A stretch of DNA of 42,327 nucleotides. Origin: Chloroflexota bacterium. Lineage in GTDB: Bacteria > Chloroflexota > Anaerolineae > Promineifilales > Promineifilaceae. The DNA lies in assembly GCA_002746795.1 (NCBI GenBank), contig PDQY01000038.1:1-42327 (forward strand), written 5' to 3'. The notes beneath the pieces were generated by a model. That model made no database searches. It had not been told where the DNA came from and saw only the letters and a program-made list of their open reading frames with translations. The position numbers and the translations under genes are program-made. Shown one piece after another: positions 1 through 7,769 of this stretch. Numbering within the stretch: position 1 is the first letter of the stretch; every line of letters starts with the position of its first letter.

Positions 1-1
1 A

Positions 2-925
2 CTCAACCTAAAACGTTGGCAACAAGGTTTATTCTGGGCAATGCTTTCACCTGTTTTTTTGGGGATTATTCCAATTTTTGCCAAAGTCGCCTATGGTGCA
101 AATGTCAATGTTTTAACAGTGGTAGCCTTCCGCACCCTGTTTGCTGCGATCACACTTTGGCTTGGCATGATTTTATTTGCCAGACATTACATTCGCAGTT
201 CTTCTCCAGCCATTATGAGCAGCATGCTGGCTGGAGCCATCAACGGCATTGGCTCTTTATTCTTTTACGCCAGTTTAAGTCACATTGACGCCTCATTAGG
301 GCAGCTGCTCAATATCAGCTATCTGATTTTTGTCACAATTTTCTTGCGGATTGTCGGCCACTCAATATCTTGGCTCACCTTGTTTCGTACAAGTTTAGCC
401 ATATTTGCCATGTATTTGCTCACTATAGGGGGAGTGGGAACCCCAGATTGGGTGGGGGTGGGCATGATGCTCATCGGCGCCATGACTTATGCCATTCAGC
501 TTGTTTTGGGTCAACGAATCATGTATGATATTCCCGCTCCTACCATGACGCTCTACGCCATCACAGCCATGGCGCTGGTGGTCACAATCCCCTGGTTACT
601 TTTTCCTTCGGATTTAACGGCCGTTTCCACTGTAGGCTGGCAGGCTGTGTTCATGATGGGCCTGGTAACCGCTCTTTCTCGACTGACCCTTTTCCTGGGA
701 GTAAAGAGCTTAGGCAGCATGCAAACCGCCTTGTTAGGCATTTTAGAAGTCATTGTCAGCATCGTTTTAGCTATCATCTTCCTGGGTGAACAGTTAACGG
801 CCGTTCAGTGGCTTGGCGCCTTGCTCATCTTATTAAGCGTGCTGCTCGTCCGGTATGAACGCAATATGCCCAATTTCATCGACTGGTGGCGATTACTCTG
901 GCGCTTTCGCTTGCCCAAACGGTAA
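2..925 (+). CDS. EamA/DMT-family transporter, 5' end cut by the window
   Basis: Integral membrane protein of the drug/metabolite transporter (EamA) superfamily; the substrate cannot be told from sequence. The reading frame stays open to the left edge: codons from position 2 give a sequence ending QQGLFWAM before the first internal ATG at 41. The true start is therefore probably upstream of the window and the ATG at 41 is internal. The visible part has about ten hydrophobic segments in two repeated halves, as in EamA proteins, with a late segment near residues 245-265 of the ATG-41 frame (LTAVQWLGALLILLSVLLV). It ends in a short basic tail (RFRLPKR). Two AACGGCCGTT palindromes lie inside it, both read as Thr-Ala-Val. 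The next gene begins 82 bases downstream on the same strand. The family call is firm; the transported compound is unknown. Confidence 0.85.
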   Translation, partial: LNLKRWQQGLFWAMLSPVFLGIIPIFAKVAYGANVNVLTVVAFRTLFAAITLWLGMILFARHYIRSSSPAIMSSMLAGAINGIGSLFFYASLSHIDASLGQLLNISYLIFVTIFLRIVGHSISWLTLFRTSLAIFAMYLLTIGGVGTPDWVGVGMMLIGAMTYAIQLVLGQRIMYDIPAPTMTLYAITAMALVVTIPWLLFPSDLTAVSTVGWQAVFMMGLVTALSRLTLFLGVKSLGSMQTALLGILEVIVSIVLAIIFLGEQLTAVQWLGALLILLSVLLVRYERNMPNFIDWWRLLWRFRLPKR

Positions 926-1007
926 GTGCGCCTCCATCAATCAGTGACAGAATTGATCGATATGCTTCACATAACCTTTACCCAGGAAAAACGAAGGATT
1001 GCAAAAC

Positions 1008-2009
1008 ATGATGAACACTCAAACCATCTTTGGGACAGAGGCATTCACCCAACTTTCCCCCGAATGGGATTCTCTAGCAAAACAGGGGATCACCAACACC
1101 CCATTTCAAACATTAGCCTACCAGGAATCATGGTGGCGAAATTTACACCCCGACAACGGCCGTTTAATCACCATCACCGTGCGCAGCGACAACCATGAGC
1201 TGATCGCCATCGCTTCACTTTACCACGATAATGGCACCATCCACTTTAACGGCTGCGTCGAAGAAACAGACTACCTGGATCTCATCACCACACCTGAACA
1301 CGCAGAAACCGGCTGGACGGCCGTTTTTGAAGCATTGCATCATCCAGAATTCCCCCACTGGCACACCATGGAACTGTGCAACATACCCGCCGCCTCCCCC
1401 AGCCGTTCGCTGGTGGCTGCGCTCGCTAAAAAACACAACCTGTCATGCCAGGAAGATATTTTTGAAGTGTGTCCCATCATTCCTCTTCCCGATTCATTTG
1501 CAGCCTATCTAGCACAGATAGACAGCAAACAACGCCGCGAAATCAAAAGAAAATTGCGCCGCGCCAATGGCGCTGAAGCTCAATTCGTCATCATTAACCC
1601 TGAAGATGATTTAGAGCAAGCTGTCAATGAATTCTTAAATCTCTTGCAGCAAAGCACCTTTGAAAAACGAGATTGGCTCAACCAGGGACGTCGAGCCGTT
1701 TTCCACGAAACAGCCCAAGCCGCCATGAAAGCGGGCACCCTGCAGCTCATGTTTATAGAAGTAGAAGGCCACAAAGCAGCAACCCTATTCAACTTCGATT
1801 ACAACAACCGCATATGGGTCTACAACTCTGGTTTAGCACCCGAAGCCTTTGGACAATTGAGCCTGGGCGTGGTACTTACCGCCAAAGCAATTGAATGGGC
1901 CATCGAAAACGGCCGTTCCGAATTCGACTTCTTACGCGGAAACGAAACCTACAAATACCGCTTTGGCGCCAAAGACACCGAAATATTCAAAATAACCTTG
2001 CGAAAATGA
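1008..2009 (+). CDS. GNAT/FemAB-like acyltransferase (BioF2-like, CelD/BcsL type)
   Basis: Protein of 333 aa resembling the Acetyltransf_6 (CelD/BcsL, FemAB-like) group, which transfers acyl or aminoacyl groups, often onto polysaccharide or envelope precursors. Visible hallmarks are the basic stretch KQRREIKRKLRR near residue 170, a GNAT-like central strand with the segment GHKAATLFNFDY, and the typical end EFDFLRGNETYKYRFGA. I chose the ATG at 1008 because AAGGA sits 9 bases upstream; an in-frame TTG at 999 lies between this ribosome-binding site and the ATG and is less likely. The stop overlaps the possible start of the following glycosyltransferase (ATGA at 2006), which suggests a shared transcript and possibly a shared role in envelope glycan synthesis. 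The true acceptor is unknown. Confidence 0.8.
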   Translation: MMNTQTIFGTEAFTQLSPEWDSLAKQGITNTPFQTLAYQESWWRNLHPDNGRLITITVRSDNHELIAIASLYHDNGTIHFNGCVEETDYLDLITTPEHAETGWTAVFEALHHPEFPHWHTMELCNIPAASPSRSLVAALAKKHNLSCQEDIFEVCPIIPLPDSFAAYLAQIDSKQRREIKRKLRRANGAEAQFVIINPEDDLEQAVNEFLNLLQQSTFEKRDWLNQGRRAVFHETAQAAMKAGTLQLMFIEVEGHKAATLFNFDYNNRIWVYNSGLAPEAFGQLSLGVVLTAKAIEWAIENGRSEFDFLRGNETYKYRFGAKDTEIFKITLRK

Positions 2010-3382
2010 CGAATGATGAACGCGAAACGATAAAAAATCCGCCACCGCATTCATCATACAAACGAGAACTTACCTTGAACTGTCGTACACCTATCAAACG
2101 TGTCACCATCCTCTCCGTCCACACCTGCCCATTAGCCCTGCTAGGCGGTAAAAAAACAGGTGGCATGAACGTCTACGTGCGCGATTACAGCCGCGAACTG
2201 AGTCGTCAAGGCATCCAGGTTGATGTCTTCACCCGATCCCAAGACGATTGCCAGCCGATGATCAAGCATGATCTCGGCTACGGCGGACGAGTCATTCACA
2301 TCCCCGCAGGTCCCGAAAAACCAATCCCCATCGCCCACATCATCAACTATCTTGATGAATTTGTCGCTGGTGTGCTAGCATTTACCAACGAAGAAGGCAT
2401 CAAATACGATCTCATTCACAGCCATTACTGGCTCTCTGGCTTAGTCGCCGAAAAACTGCGCGATGTGTGGGGCATTCCCTTTGTCCACATGTTCCACACC
2501 TTAGGACATATGAAAAATCGCATTGCCTTAAGCGCAAGTGAACGCGCTCCCCAAGAACGCATCGATGGCGAACATCGCGTCATACATGCCGCCGACCGGC
2601 TTATTGCCGCCACCCCAGCTGAAGAAGCACAGCTCAATTGGCTATACGACGCAAACATGAGTAAAGTGCGCGTGGTATCACCAGGTGTTGACTTAAAGCG
2701 GTTCAGTCCAATCCCCACAGCCCAAGCCAAAAAAGCCGTTGGTATTCCGTGCAGCAACAAAAACATCATCTTCGCCGGGCGCATTGAACCACTCAAAGGC
2801 GTAGAGACACTGCTTCGTGCCATGGCACTCATCCGCAATAGACATCCCGAACTCATCCAGCAAGTTTGCGTGGCCATCATTGGCGGAGACCCCTGGGCTG
2901 AAACCCCAGATGCAGAGATGGCACGGTTACAAGAACTGCGTGCCGAACTAGGCATCATTGACACAGTCGCCTTTTTAGGAGCTAAGGATCAGGAAATCTT
3001 GCCCAACTATTACGCCGCTGCTGAAATGGTGATCATGCCCTCACATTACGAAAGCTTTGGCATGGTAGCTTTAGAAGCAATGGCGATGGGCACGCCGGTA
3101 ATCGCCTCAGAAGTCGGCGGGCTGGCTTTCCTGGTACGTGACAACGAGAATGGCTTTCATGTGCCCTCCCGCGACCCCGAAGCCCTGGCAGATCGCATCT
3201 ACCGCCTGCTCACAGATGAAGCTTGCCGGGATCGTCTAGGGTGTCAGGCACGGTATTATGCCCTCCAGTATGACTGGGAAATTATCGTGCAGCGGCTGTT
3301 GCGGGTGTTTGAAGAAGTGGTGGCGCAAAAGAAAAGTGCCAAGGAAAAGCACCCAGGGAAAACGGCCGTTTGTTGTGTTTAA
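2006..3382 (+). CDS. GT4-family glycosyltransferase (MshA/sucrose-phosphate-synthase-like)
   Basis: Retaining GT-B glycosyltransferase of family GT4, about 458 aa. The N-terminal acceptor domain shows the GGKKTGGMNVYVRDYSREL segment typical of MshA and sucrose-phosphate-synthase-like enzymes. The C-terminal donor domain shows the E-x7-E motif in HYESFGMVALEAMAMGTPV and a nucleotide-sugar site (FAGRIEPLKGVE). The sugar donor and acceptor cannot be deduced. The ATG at 2006 overlaps the previous stop as ATGA, but the first 20 or so codons look like intergenic filler, with the inverted repeat ATGATGAA (2013-2020) / TTCATCAT (2050-2057). An in-frame TTG at 2075 would give a start just before the conserved region and is a real alternative. 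The AACGGCCGTT copy at 3361 falls in the last codons and extends a low-conservation tail. Confidence 0.85.
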   Translation: MTNDERETIKNPPPHSSYKRELTLNCRTPIKRVTILSVHTCPLALLGGKKTGGMNVYVRDYSRELSRQGIQVDVFTRSQDDCQPMIKHDLGYGGRVIHIPAGPEKPIPIAHIINYLDEFVAGVLAFTNEEGIKYDLIHSHYWLSGLVAEKLRDVWGIPFVHMFHTLGHMKNRIALSASERAPQERIDGEHRVIHAADRLIAATPAEEAQLNWLYDANMSKVRVVSPGVDLKRFSPIPTAQAKKAVGIPCSNKNIIFAGRIEPLKGVETLLRAMALIRNRHPELIQQVCVAIIGGDPWAETPDAEMARLQELRAELGIIDTVAFLGAKDQEILPNYYAAAEMVIMPSHYESFGMVALEAMAMGTPVIASEVGGLAFLVRDNENGFHVPSRDPEALADRIYRLLTDEACRDRLGCQARYYALQYDWEIIVQRLLRVFEEVVAQKKSAKEKHPGKTAVCCV

Positions 3383-3412
3383 AACAACTCGTCTTACGCC
3401 ACACATCCACTG

Positions 3413-4780
3413 CTACCGGATCACCTCAAGTCCAGCCAAATAAGGACGTAAGACCTCAGGCACCACAATGCTGCCATCTGCCTGCTGATTATTCTCCATA
3501 ATCGCAATCATAACGCGAGGCAGCGCCAGGCCACTGGCATTCAGCGTATGGCAGAAGCGCGTCTTACCACCTCCCGCGGGACGATACCGGGCATTCGCTC
3601 GACGCGCCTGAAAGTCAGTACAGTTGCTCGCTGAGCTAACCTCTAACCATTCACCACAACCAGCTGCCCACACCTCGATGTCGTAAGTCTTGACCGAAGC
3701 GTAACTAATATCACCCGTCGCCAACTCCAGCACCCGGTATGGAAAACCCAACGCCTCACAGATATCAATCGCCTCTTGCTTCAATTCCTCCAAAGCCTCA
3801 TAGCTCGTTTCTGGGGTGGTGTAGCGATACATCTCCACTTTATCAAACTGGTGACCGCGCTTGATACCACGCACATCTTTGCCCGCGCTCATCTTTTCAC
3901 GACGGAAACAAGGCGTATACGCCACATACTTGATCGGTAAATCATCCTCTTCCAAAATTTCGTCGCGGTGCACATTGGTTAGCGCAACCTCAGCCGTGCC
4001 CAGAAGCATAAAATCTTCTTCCGCATCCCGATAAATGTTGTCAAAGAATTTTGGCAGTTGCCCAGCTGTCTCAAAATTTACCGAACGCACAATAAAGGGC
4101 GGATAAATTTCTTCGTAACCATGTTGCTGCACATGGTAATCGAGCATAAATTGGATAACGGCATGTTGCAAACGCGCCCCGGCGCCCCTCAACAGATAAA
4201 AACGGCTGCCGCTCAGCTTGACGCCGCGCTCAAAATCTAAAATGCCTAATTCTGATCCCAAATCCCAATGCGGCTTCGGCTCAAAATCAAACTGCGGAAT
4301 CGGCGCACCTTGCGGGTCGTGGATAACATTGAAGCTCTCATCAGGCCCCACAGGTGTACTCTCGTGTGGGATATTAGGCACCCACAACATGTTTTTGCGC
4401 AATGCTTCTTCCACCTCGCGCAGTTCCTCATCCAGCCCGGCAATATGGTTACCGATTTCCCGGGGTTTTGCTTTGGCGGCTTCAGCATTCGCTCGCATCA
4501 TCGCCACTTCAGCTTGCAGTTCAACAACCGGCCGACCCACATCTTGACCCGCTTCTGCCTGCTTCAGCATCGCCTCTTTTTTCTTGAGATCACCCATCAC
4601 CCGACCAATCTGCTTCGAGGCTTCATTTCGTTGACGGCGCAGCTCTTCAACTTCTCGCAATATTTCTCGGCGGCGTTTATCTCCCGCCACAATTTCATCG
4701 ATAGGCGAAATATCATTGCGCTTAGCAACTTGTTCTTTCACCCATTCTGGTTTTTCGCGTATCACGTTAATGTCTAACAT
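3413..4780 (-). CDS. serS: Seryl-tRNA synthetase
   Basis: Class II aminoacyl-tRNA synthetase that charges tRNA-Ser (and tRNA-Sec where present) in the cytoplasm. It has 455 aa, a normal length. The N-terminal long coiled-coil arm, about residues 28-105, binds the long variable arm of tRNA-Ser. The class II core carries motif 2 (TPCFRREKMSAGKDVRG) and the Ser-enzyme motif SSASNCTDFQARR followed by motif 3 near the C terminus. The ATG at 4780 has AAGGA about 10 bases upstream. The gene converges on the GT4 gene with 30 bases between the stops. Expression is probably controlled by the T-box leader at 4973-5235, which reads serine charging directly, from the promoter at 5257-5285. Confidence 0.97.
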   Translation of the reverse strand: MLDINVIREKPEWVKEQVAKRNDISPIDEIVAGDKRRREILREVEELRRQRNEASKQIGRVMGDLKKKEAMLKQAEAGQDVGRPVVELQAEVAMMRANAEAAKAKPREIGNHIAGLDEELREVEEALRKNMLWVPNIPHESTPVGPDESFNVIHDPQGAPIPQFDFEPKPHWDLGSELGILDFERGVKLSGSRFYLLRGAGARLQHAVIQFMLDYHVQQHGYEEIYPPFIVRSVNFETAGQLPKFFDNIYRDAEEDFMLLGTAEVALTNVHRDEILEEDDLPIKYVAYTPCFRREKMSAGKDVRGIKRGHQFDKVEMYRYTTPETSYEALEELKQEAIDICEALGFPYRVLELATGDISYASVKTYDIEVWAAGCGEWLEVSSASNCTDFQARRANARYRPAGGGKTRFCHTLNASGLALPRVMIAIMENNQQADGSIVVPEVLRPYLAGLEVIR

Positions 4781-4850
4781 TTTTGTCTAGTCCTTTAATT
4801 TTTTAGTCAAATCGTCAATCCCAATCGTCACTCGTCAAGCCAAAATTATC

Positions 4851-4873
4851 AATAAAATTGCGGCAAAGGCCGC
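4851..4873 (-). terminator. Short GC hairpin with T-rich tail between T-box and serS
   Basis: Read on the minus strand, GCGGC-CTTT-GCCGC is followed by AATTTTATT. It lies in the roughly 190-base stretch between the T-box terminator and the serS start. It could be a second weak terminator in the serS leader or only a local hairpin. The rest of that stretch (4781-4850 and 4874-4972) shows a short iterated motif (ATCGTCA repeated near 4809-4835) and no gene. Confidence 0.4.
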
Positions 4874-4972
4874 AGATTCAGGCAGGCCAGTTAGATACAC
4901 ATGTCTATTGCCTAATCTTTTTGCTACCCAGTCCAATGCTGTATTCATCATGCTGGCTGCTGCCTTTAAAGC

Positions 4973-5235
4973 AAAAATTCCCTCGCCTATTCAGGACGAG
5001 AGAACCCGTGGTGCCACCTGTGTTTATCAGTAACCGGTTGTCGGTAATAGGTTTTACCGTTCACTGAATACTGACCTCAAAAACGCTATAACGGGCGAAC
5101 CCGGAGTGTCTTAATCGCTGCGTTTGCTTTCGACATCGGCTCCGGAGTGGATTTCTGTTTGGGGATTATTGGCTTGCACCTGCCGCCAACTCTCTAAAAA
5201 CCTGACCAAACTTACTTTTCTCCATCACGGCCGTT
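4973..5235 (-). ncRNA. T-box riboswitch for serS, specifier UCC (Ser)
   Basis: Minus-strand leader with the parts of a T-box. Stem I has a lower helix GGAG/CTCC and an upper helix TTTGG/CCAAA enclosing a specifier loop with AGTA on the 5' side and GAA-A-TCC-A on the 3' side. The specifier TCC (5151-5149) is a serine codon. AGAGA and GGTGCAAGCC follow as the bulge and apical elements. The T-box sequence AGGTGGCACCACGGG lies at about 5019-5005. The base after TGG is C, which fits the G discriminator base of tRNA-Ser. The alternative terminator pairs TTCTCTCGTC (5004-4995) with GGCGAGGGAA (4987-4978), followed by TTTTT. CAGG and CCTG form the competing antiterminator. A small CGGG-TTCG-CCCG hairpin lies between. 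Uncharged tRNA-Ser is expected to switch transcription on. Confidence 0.88.
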
Positions 5236-5256
5236 TTCTATCAAAGTATGCCTGGC

Positions 5257-5285
5257 ATTATAGCGGTGGGGAAAACGGCCGTCAA
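5257..5285 (-). promoter_or_regulatory. Sigma-70-type promoter of the serS T-box leader
   Basis: On the minus strand TTGACG (5285-5280) and TATAAT (5262-5257) are separated by exactly 17 bases. Transcription would start near 5250, just before the T-box. A variant of the genome-wide palindrome (acggccgt) overlaps the -35 end and spacer, and a second variant lies just downstream near 5227. Confidence 0.75.
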
Positions 5286-5484
5286 CTATTTGGAGACAGG
5301 TCGTCACCAAAGTAACTGATTGCGGCGCTGATCCTTGGCCACAACAGGCTTGCCTCACCCGGCACAGCCAAGATATGTGTATGCCCTTTGACATCGCTGG
5401 CTCCCACTCCTGGAGCTGCGCTCCCCGTTTCTGGCTGAGCTAACAGCCATTCACCTAATTCAGGCTCCAAAATTCCTTCTTTTC

Positions 5485-6399
5485 TCAATCCCCGATGGCC
5501 AACGCCACCGCGCCCCACAACGGCGCATCATCAGCAAAAGCGGCAGGGACAACCTCAAAATGAACTTCGGGCAAAGCCGTTTCTTGAGCAGCCTGGCGCA
5601 CTGTCTGCCACCACTTCTCCCCCGATTTGGTGACGCCACCACCCAAGATAAATTGTTGGGGATTGAGGAGGTTAGCTGCGTTGCCAATCCCCACCCCCAA
5701 TGCTTTAGCCCCTCGAAGCAAAATACGCTCGGCATCGACATGCCCATTTACCGCCAGTTCCGCTAATTCCTTCCCAGTCACTTCCATATCAGGGTGCAAA
5801 GCCATAAAATCCTGCGCCATGTATGGTCCAGAAGCCAGGCGTTCAACACACCCTCGTTTACCACACAAGCAGACAGGTCCATTTGGCTCGACAACGGTGT
5901 GTCCAATTTCACCAGCCATGCCAGCGTGCCCACGCCAGCAACGGCCGTTCAGCACCCAACCGCCGCCCACACCTGTACTCACCGTCACATAAAACAAACT
6001 GTCTACGCCACGCCCAGCGCCAAAGCGCCACTCCCCCAACGCCGCCACATTGGCATCATTATCCACCTGCACGGGGGCTGCAAATTCCTCAGTCAACATG
6101 TCGCGCAAGGGGATATTCTCCCAACCAGGCACATGGTGCGATAACCTCACTATCCCCGCATGGTAATCTACCGGGCCACCGAAACTAACACCAACAGCAA
6201 ACGGCCGTTCTCCTGACAACAACTGCTTCCCCAAGGCAATCATCGTCTCAATATCAAACTGAGCGGCGCCATCTTCAGGCGAAAACACCCGCTCTCGTGC
6301 CAGCCAGTGAGGGGAATCCTGCTCCAACTCAGTTACCGCTGCCACAGCGGCCGACAATTTCGTGCCTCCAAAATCCAATGCCAGAATACACTCGTTCAT
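5485..6399 (-). CDS. ROK-family sugar kinase (glucokinase-like)
   Basis: Cytoplasmic ROK-family protein of 304 aa, probably an ATP-dependent hexose or amino-sugar kinase. The phosphate-binding motif LDFGGTKLSAAV is at the N terminus. The catalytic Asp is in QVDNDANVAALGEWRFGAG. The ROK zinc-type signature is near residue 165-185 (GHTVVEPN, then CLCGKRGCVE). There is no N-terminal helix-turn-helix, so it is a kinase rather than a NagC/XylR-type repressor. The start has GAGGAG six bases upstream of the ATG. The exact sugar is uncertain. Between its stop and the serS promoter (5286-5484) I see no convincing gene. Confidence 0.88.
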   Translation of the reverse strand: MNECILALDFGGTKLSAAVAAVTELEQDSPHWLARERVFSPEDGAAQFDIETMIALGKQLLSGERPFAVGVSFGGPVDYHAGIVRLSHHVPGWENIPLRDMLTEEFAAPVQVDNDANVAALGEWRFGAGRGVDSLFYVTVSTGVGGGWVLNGRCWRGHAGMAGEIGHTVVEPNGPVCLCGKRGCVERLASGPYMAQDFMALHPDMEVTGKELAELAVNGHVDAERILLRGAKALGVGIGNAANLLNPQQFILGGGVTKSGEKWWQTVRQAAQETALPEVHFEVVPAAFADDAPLWGAVALAIGD

Positions 6400-6544
6400 T
6401 TTGCTCCTCTGCTCTCCAGGTTTAGTTGTCAGATACCGTTATTTTGCACCAATTTTTAAATTTGTTCGAGAACATCGGGCAGTTATCACACAACACTTTC
6501 CCTCTTTTCTGGCAATTCTCCCCTCCACTCGATACAATCAGCTC

Positions 6545-7618
6545 ATGAAAACGGCCGTTGCCACCCACAATCTTTACGACTACACTCGTCCCCAACTCAC
6601 ACAGCTTCTCACTGAATGGGGCTATTCAAGCTTTCATGCCCACAAACTGTGGCAGGCTCTCTACGTCACCCAGTCACAATCGCTATCCGAAATAAACTTG
6701 AGGGATGATTTACGGCTCAAACTAGAGAATGACACAAGAATTGGAACATTAGCCACAGAAACGGCCGTTGTCAGCAACGATGGCCTCACCCAGAAATTCC
6801 TACTCAAACTAAGCGATCATGAAACCATTGAAACCGTCCTCATGAGCTTCACCGGACGTGATGGCACCCCCCGAGCCACCGCTTGCATCAGCACCCAAGT
6901 CGGTTGTGCCATGGGCTGCGTTTTCTGCGCCACCGGCCAAATGGGCTTCACCCGCCATCTCACCCCAGGTGAAATCGTCGCCCAGGCCTTGCATACCAAC
7001 AAAATCCTCAAACAAAACAACCAACGGCTGCGCAATATCGTCCTGATGGGCATGGGAGAACCGTTGCACAACTACGAGGCGACAATGGCCGCCATCGACA
7101 TTTTAACCGATCACAAAGGGTTAGCCCTGGCTCCCAAACACATCACCCTCAGCACCGTCGGCGTAGTGCCTGGCATCTTACGTCTGGCAGACGACAAAAA
7201 ACGCCCCGTGCGCCTGGCAGTGAGCCTGCACGGAGCCACCGATACAGAACGTCAAGCATTGGTCCCCTTAGCCCGTCGTTGGCCACTGTCTGCCCTAATG
7301 GCCGCCTGCCACACCTACAGCCAAAAGCGCGGCCGGCGCATCTTCTTCGAGTGGACCCTCATCGAAGGGGAAAACGACACCCCTGAGCAAGCTCACGCTT
7401 TGGGCAAACTGTTGCAAGATTTAGATGCCCACGTCAATCTCATCCCTCTCAACCCCACAGGCGGCTACAACGGCCAGCCCACCCGTTCTGAAACGGTTAA
7501 AAAATTTCAACAAATCCTGGCAGCTTACAACTTGCCCAGCACCGTGCGCCAACGACGCGGCATTGATATTGCTGCTGGCTGCGGACAATTAAAAAGTATA
7601 GCCACGTCCATAACGTAA
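6545..7618 (+). CDS. rlmN: Dual-specificity 23S rRNA/tRNA adenine-C2 methyltransferase RlmN
   Basis: Radical SAM enzyme that methylates C2 of A2503 in 23S rRNA and of A37 in some tRNAs. It has 357 aa from the ATG at 6545, a normal length. The N-terminal accessory domain (FHAHKLWQALY) is followed by the 4Fe-4S motif CAMGCVFCATGQMGF, the GMGEPLHNY motif and the C-terminal AAGCGQL, whose Cys forms the methyl-enzyme intermediate. The frame extends further upstream, but RlmN homology begins at 6545. No Shine-Dalgarno sequence is seen and a TACAAT -10-like box (6533-6538) ends six bases before the ATG, so translation may be leaderless. The palindrome AACGGCCGTT begins in the second codon. Confidence 0.95.
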   Translation: MKTAVATHNLYDYTRPQLTQLLTEWGYSSFHAHKLWQALYVTQSQSLSEINLRDDLRLKLENDTRIGTLATETAVVSNDGLTQKFLLKLSDHETIETVLMSFTGRDGTPRATACISTQVGCAMGCVFCATGQMGFTRHLTPGEIVAQALHTNKILKQNNQRLRNIVLMGMGEPLHNYEATMAAIDILTDHKGLALAPKHITLSTVGVVPGILRLADDKKRPVRLAVSLHGATDTERQALVPLARRWPLSALMAACHTYSQKRGRRIFFEWTLIEGENDTPEQAHALGKLLQDLDAHVNLIPLNPTGGYNGQPTRSETVKKFQQILAAYNLPSTVRQRRGIDIAAGCGQLKSIATSIT

Positions 7619-7769
7619 ATTACCTTTATATAAAACTGTAAACCAAAACAATTACTGCTTGGCATAAACTTGGTATACTGGGAGATGTGAGTAATAGGTG
7701 ACAACCGCTAACTAAAAATGAACAATCGATAATCAATTTTTCCAACATCCTATCCTCATCGGAGCTTTT

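Noticed and set aside
1895..2005. Upstream extension of the GT4 frame over the end of the acyltransferase gene
   Set aside because: The extension is the acyltransferase gene read in another frame; GT4 similarity begins only after about 2075.
4808..4841. Iterated ATCGTCA motifs upstream of serS as a CRISPR-like array
   Set aside because: The units are short, irregular and without spacers; they look like simple-sequence decay.
5282..5518. A 78-codon minus-strand frame after the ROK gene, read as a small gene or a frameshifted ROK tail
   Set aside because: The ROK protein is already full length. The frame overlaps both the ROK end and the serS -35 box, and I recognise no family or ribosome-binding site. 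It may be a decayed remnant, but I cannot support a gene.
6362..6544. N-terminal extension of RlmN
   Set aside because: RlmN family similarity begins at 6545, and the extension crosses the ROK start and a likely promoter.
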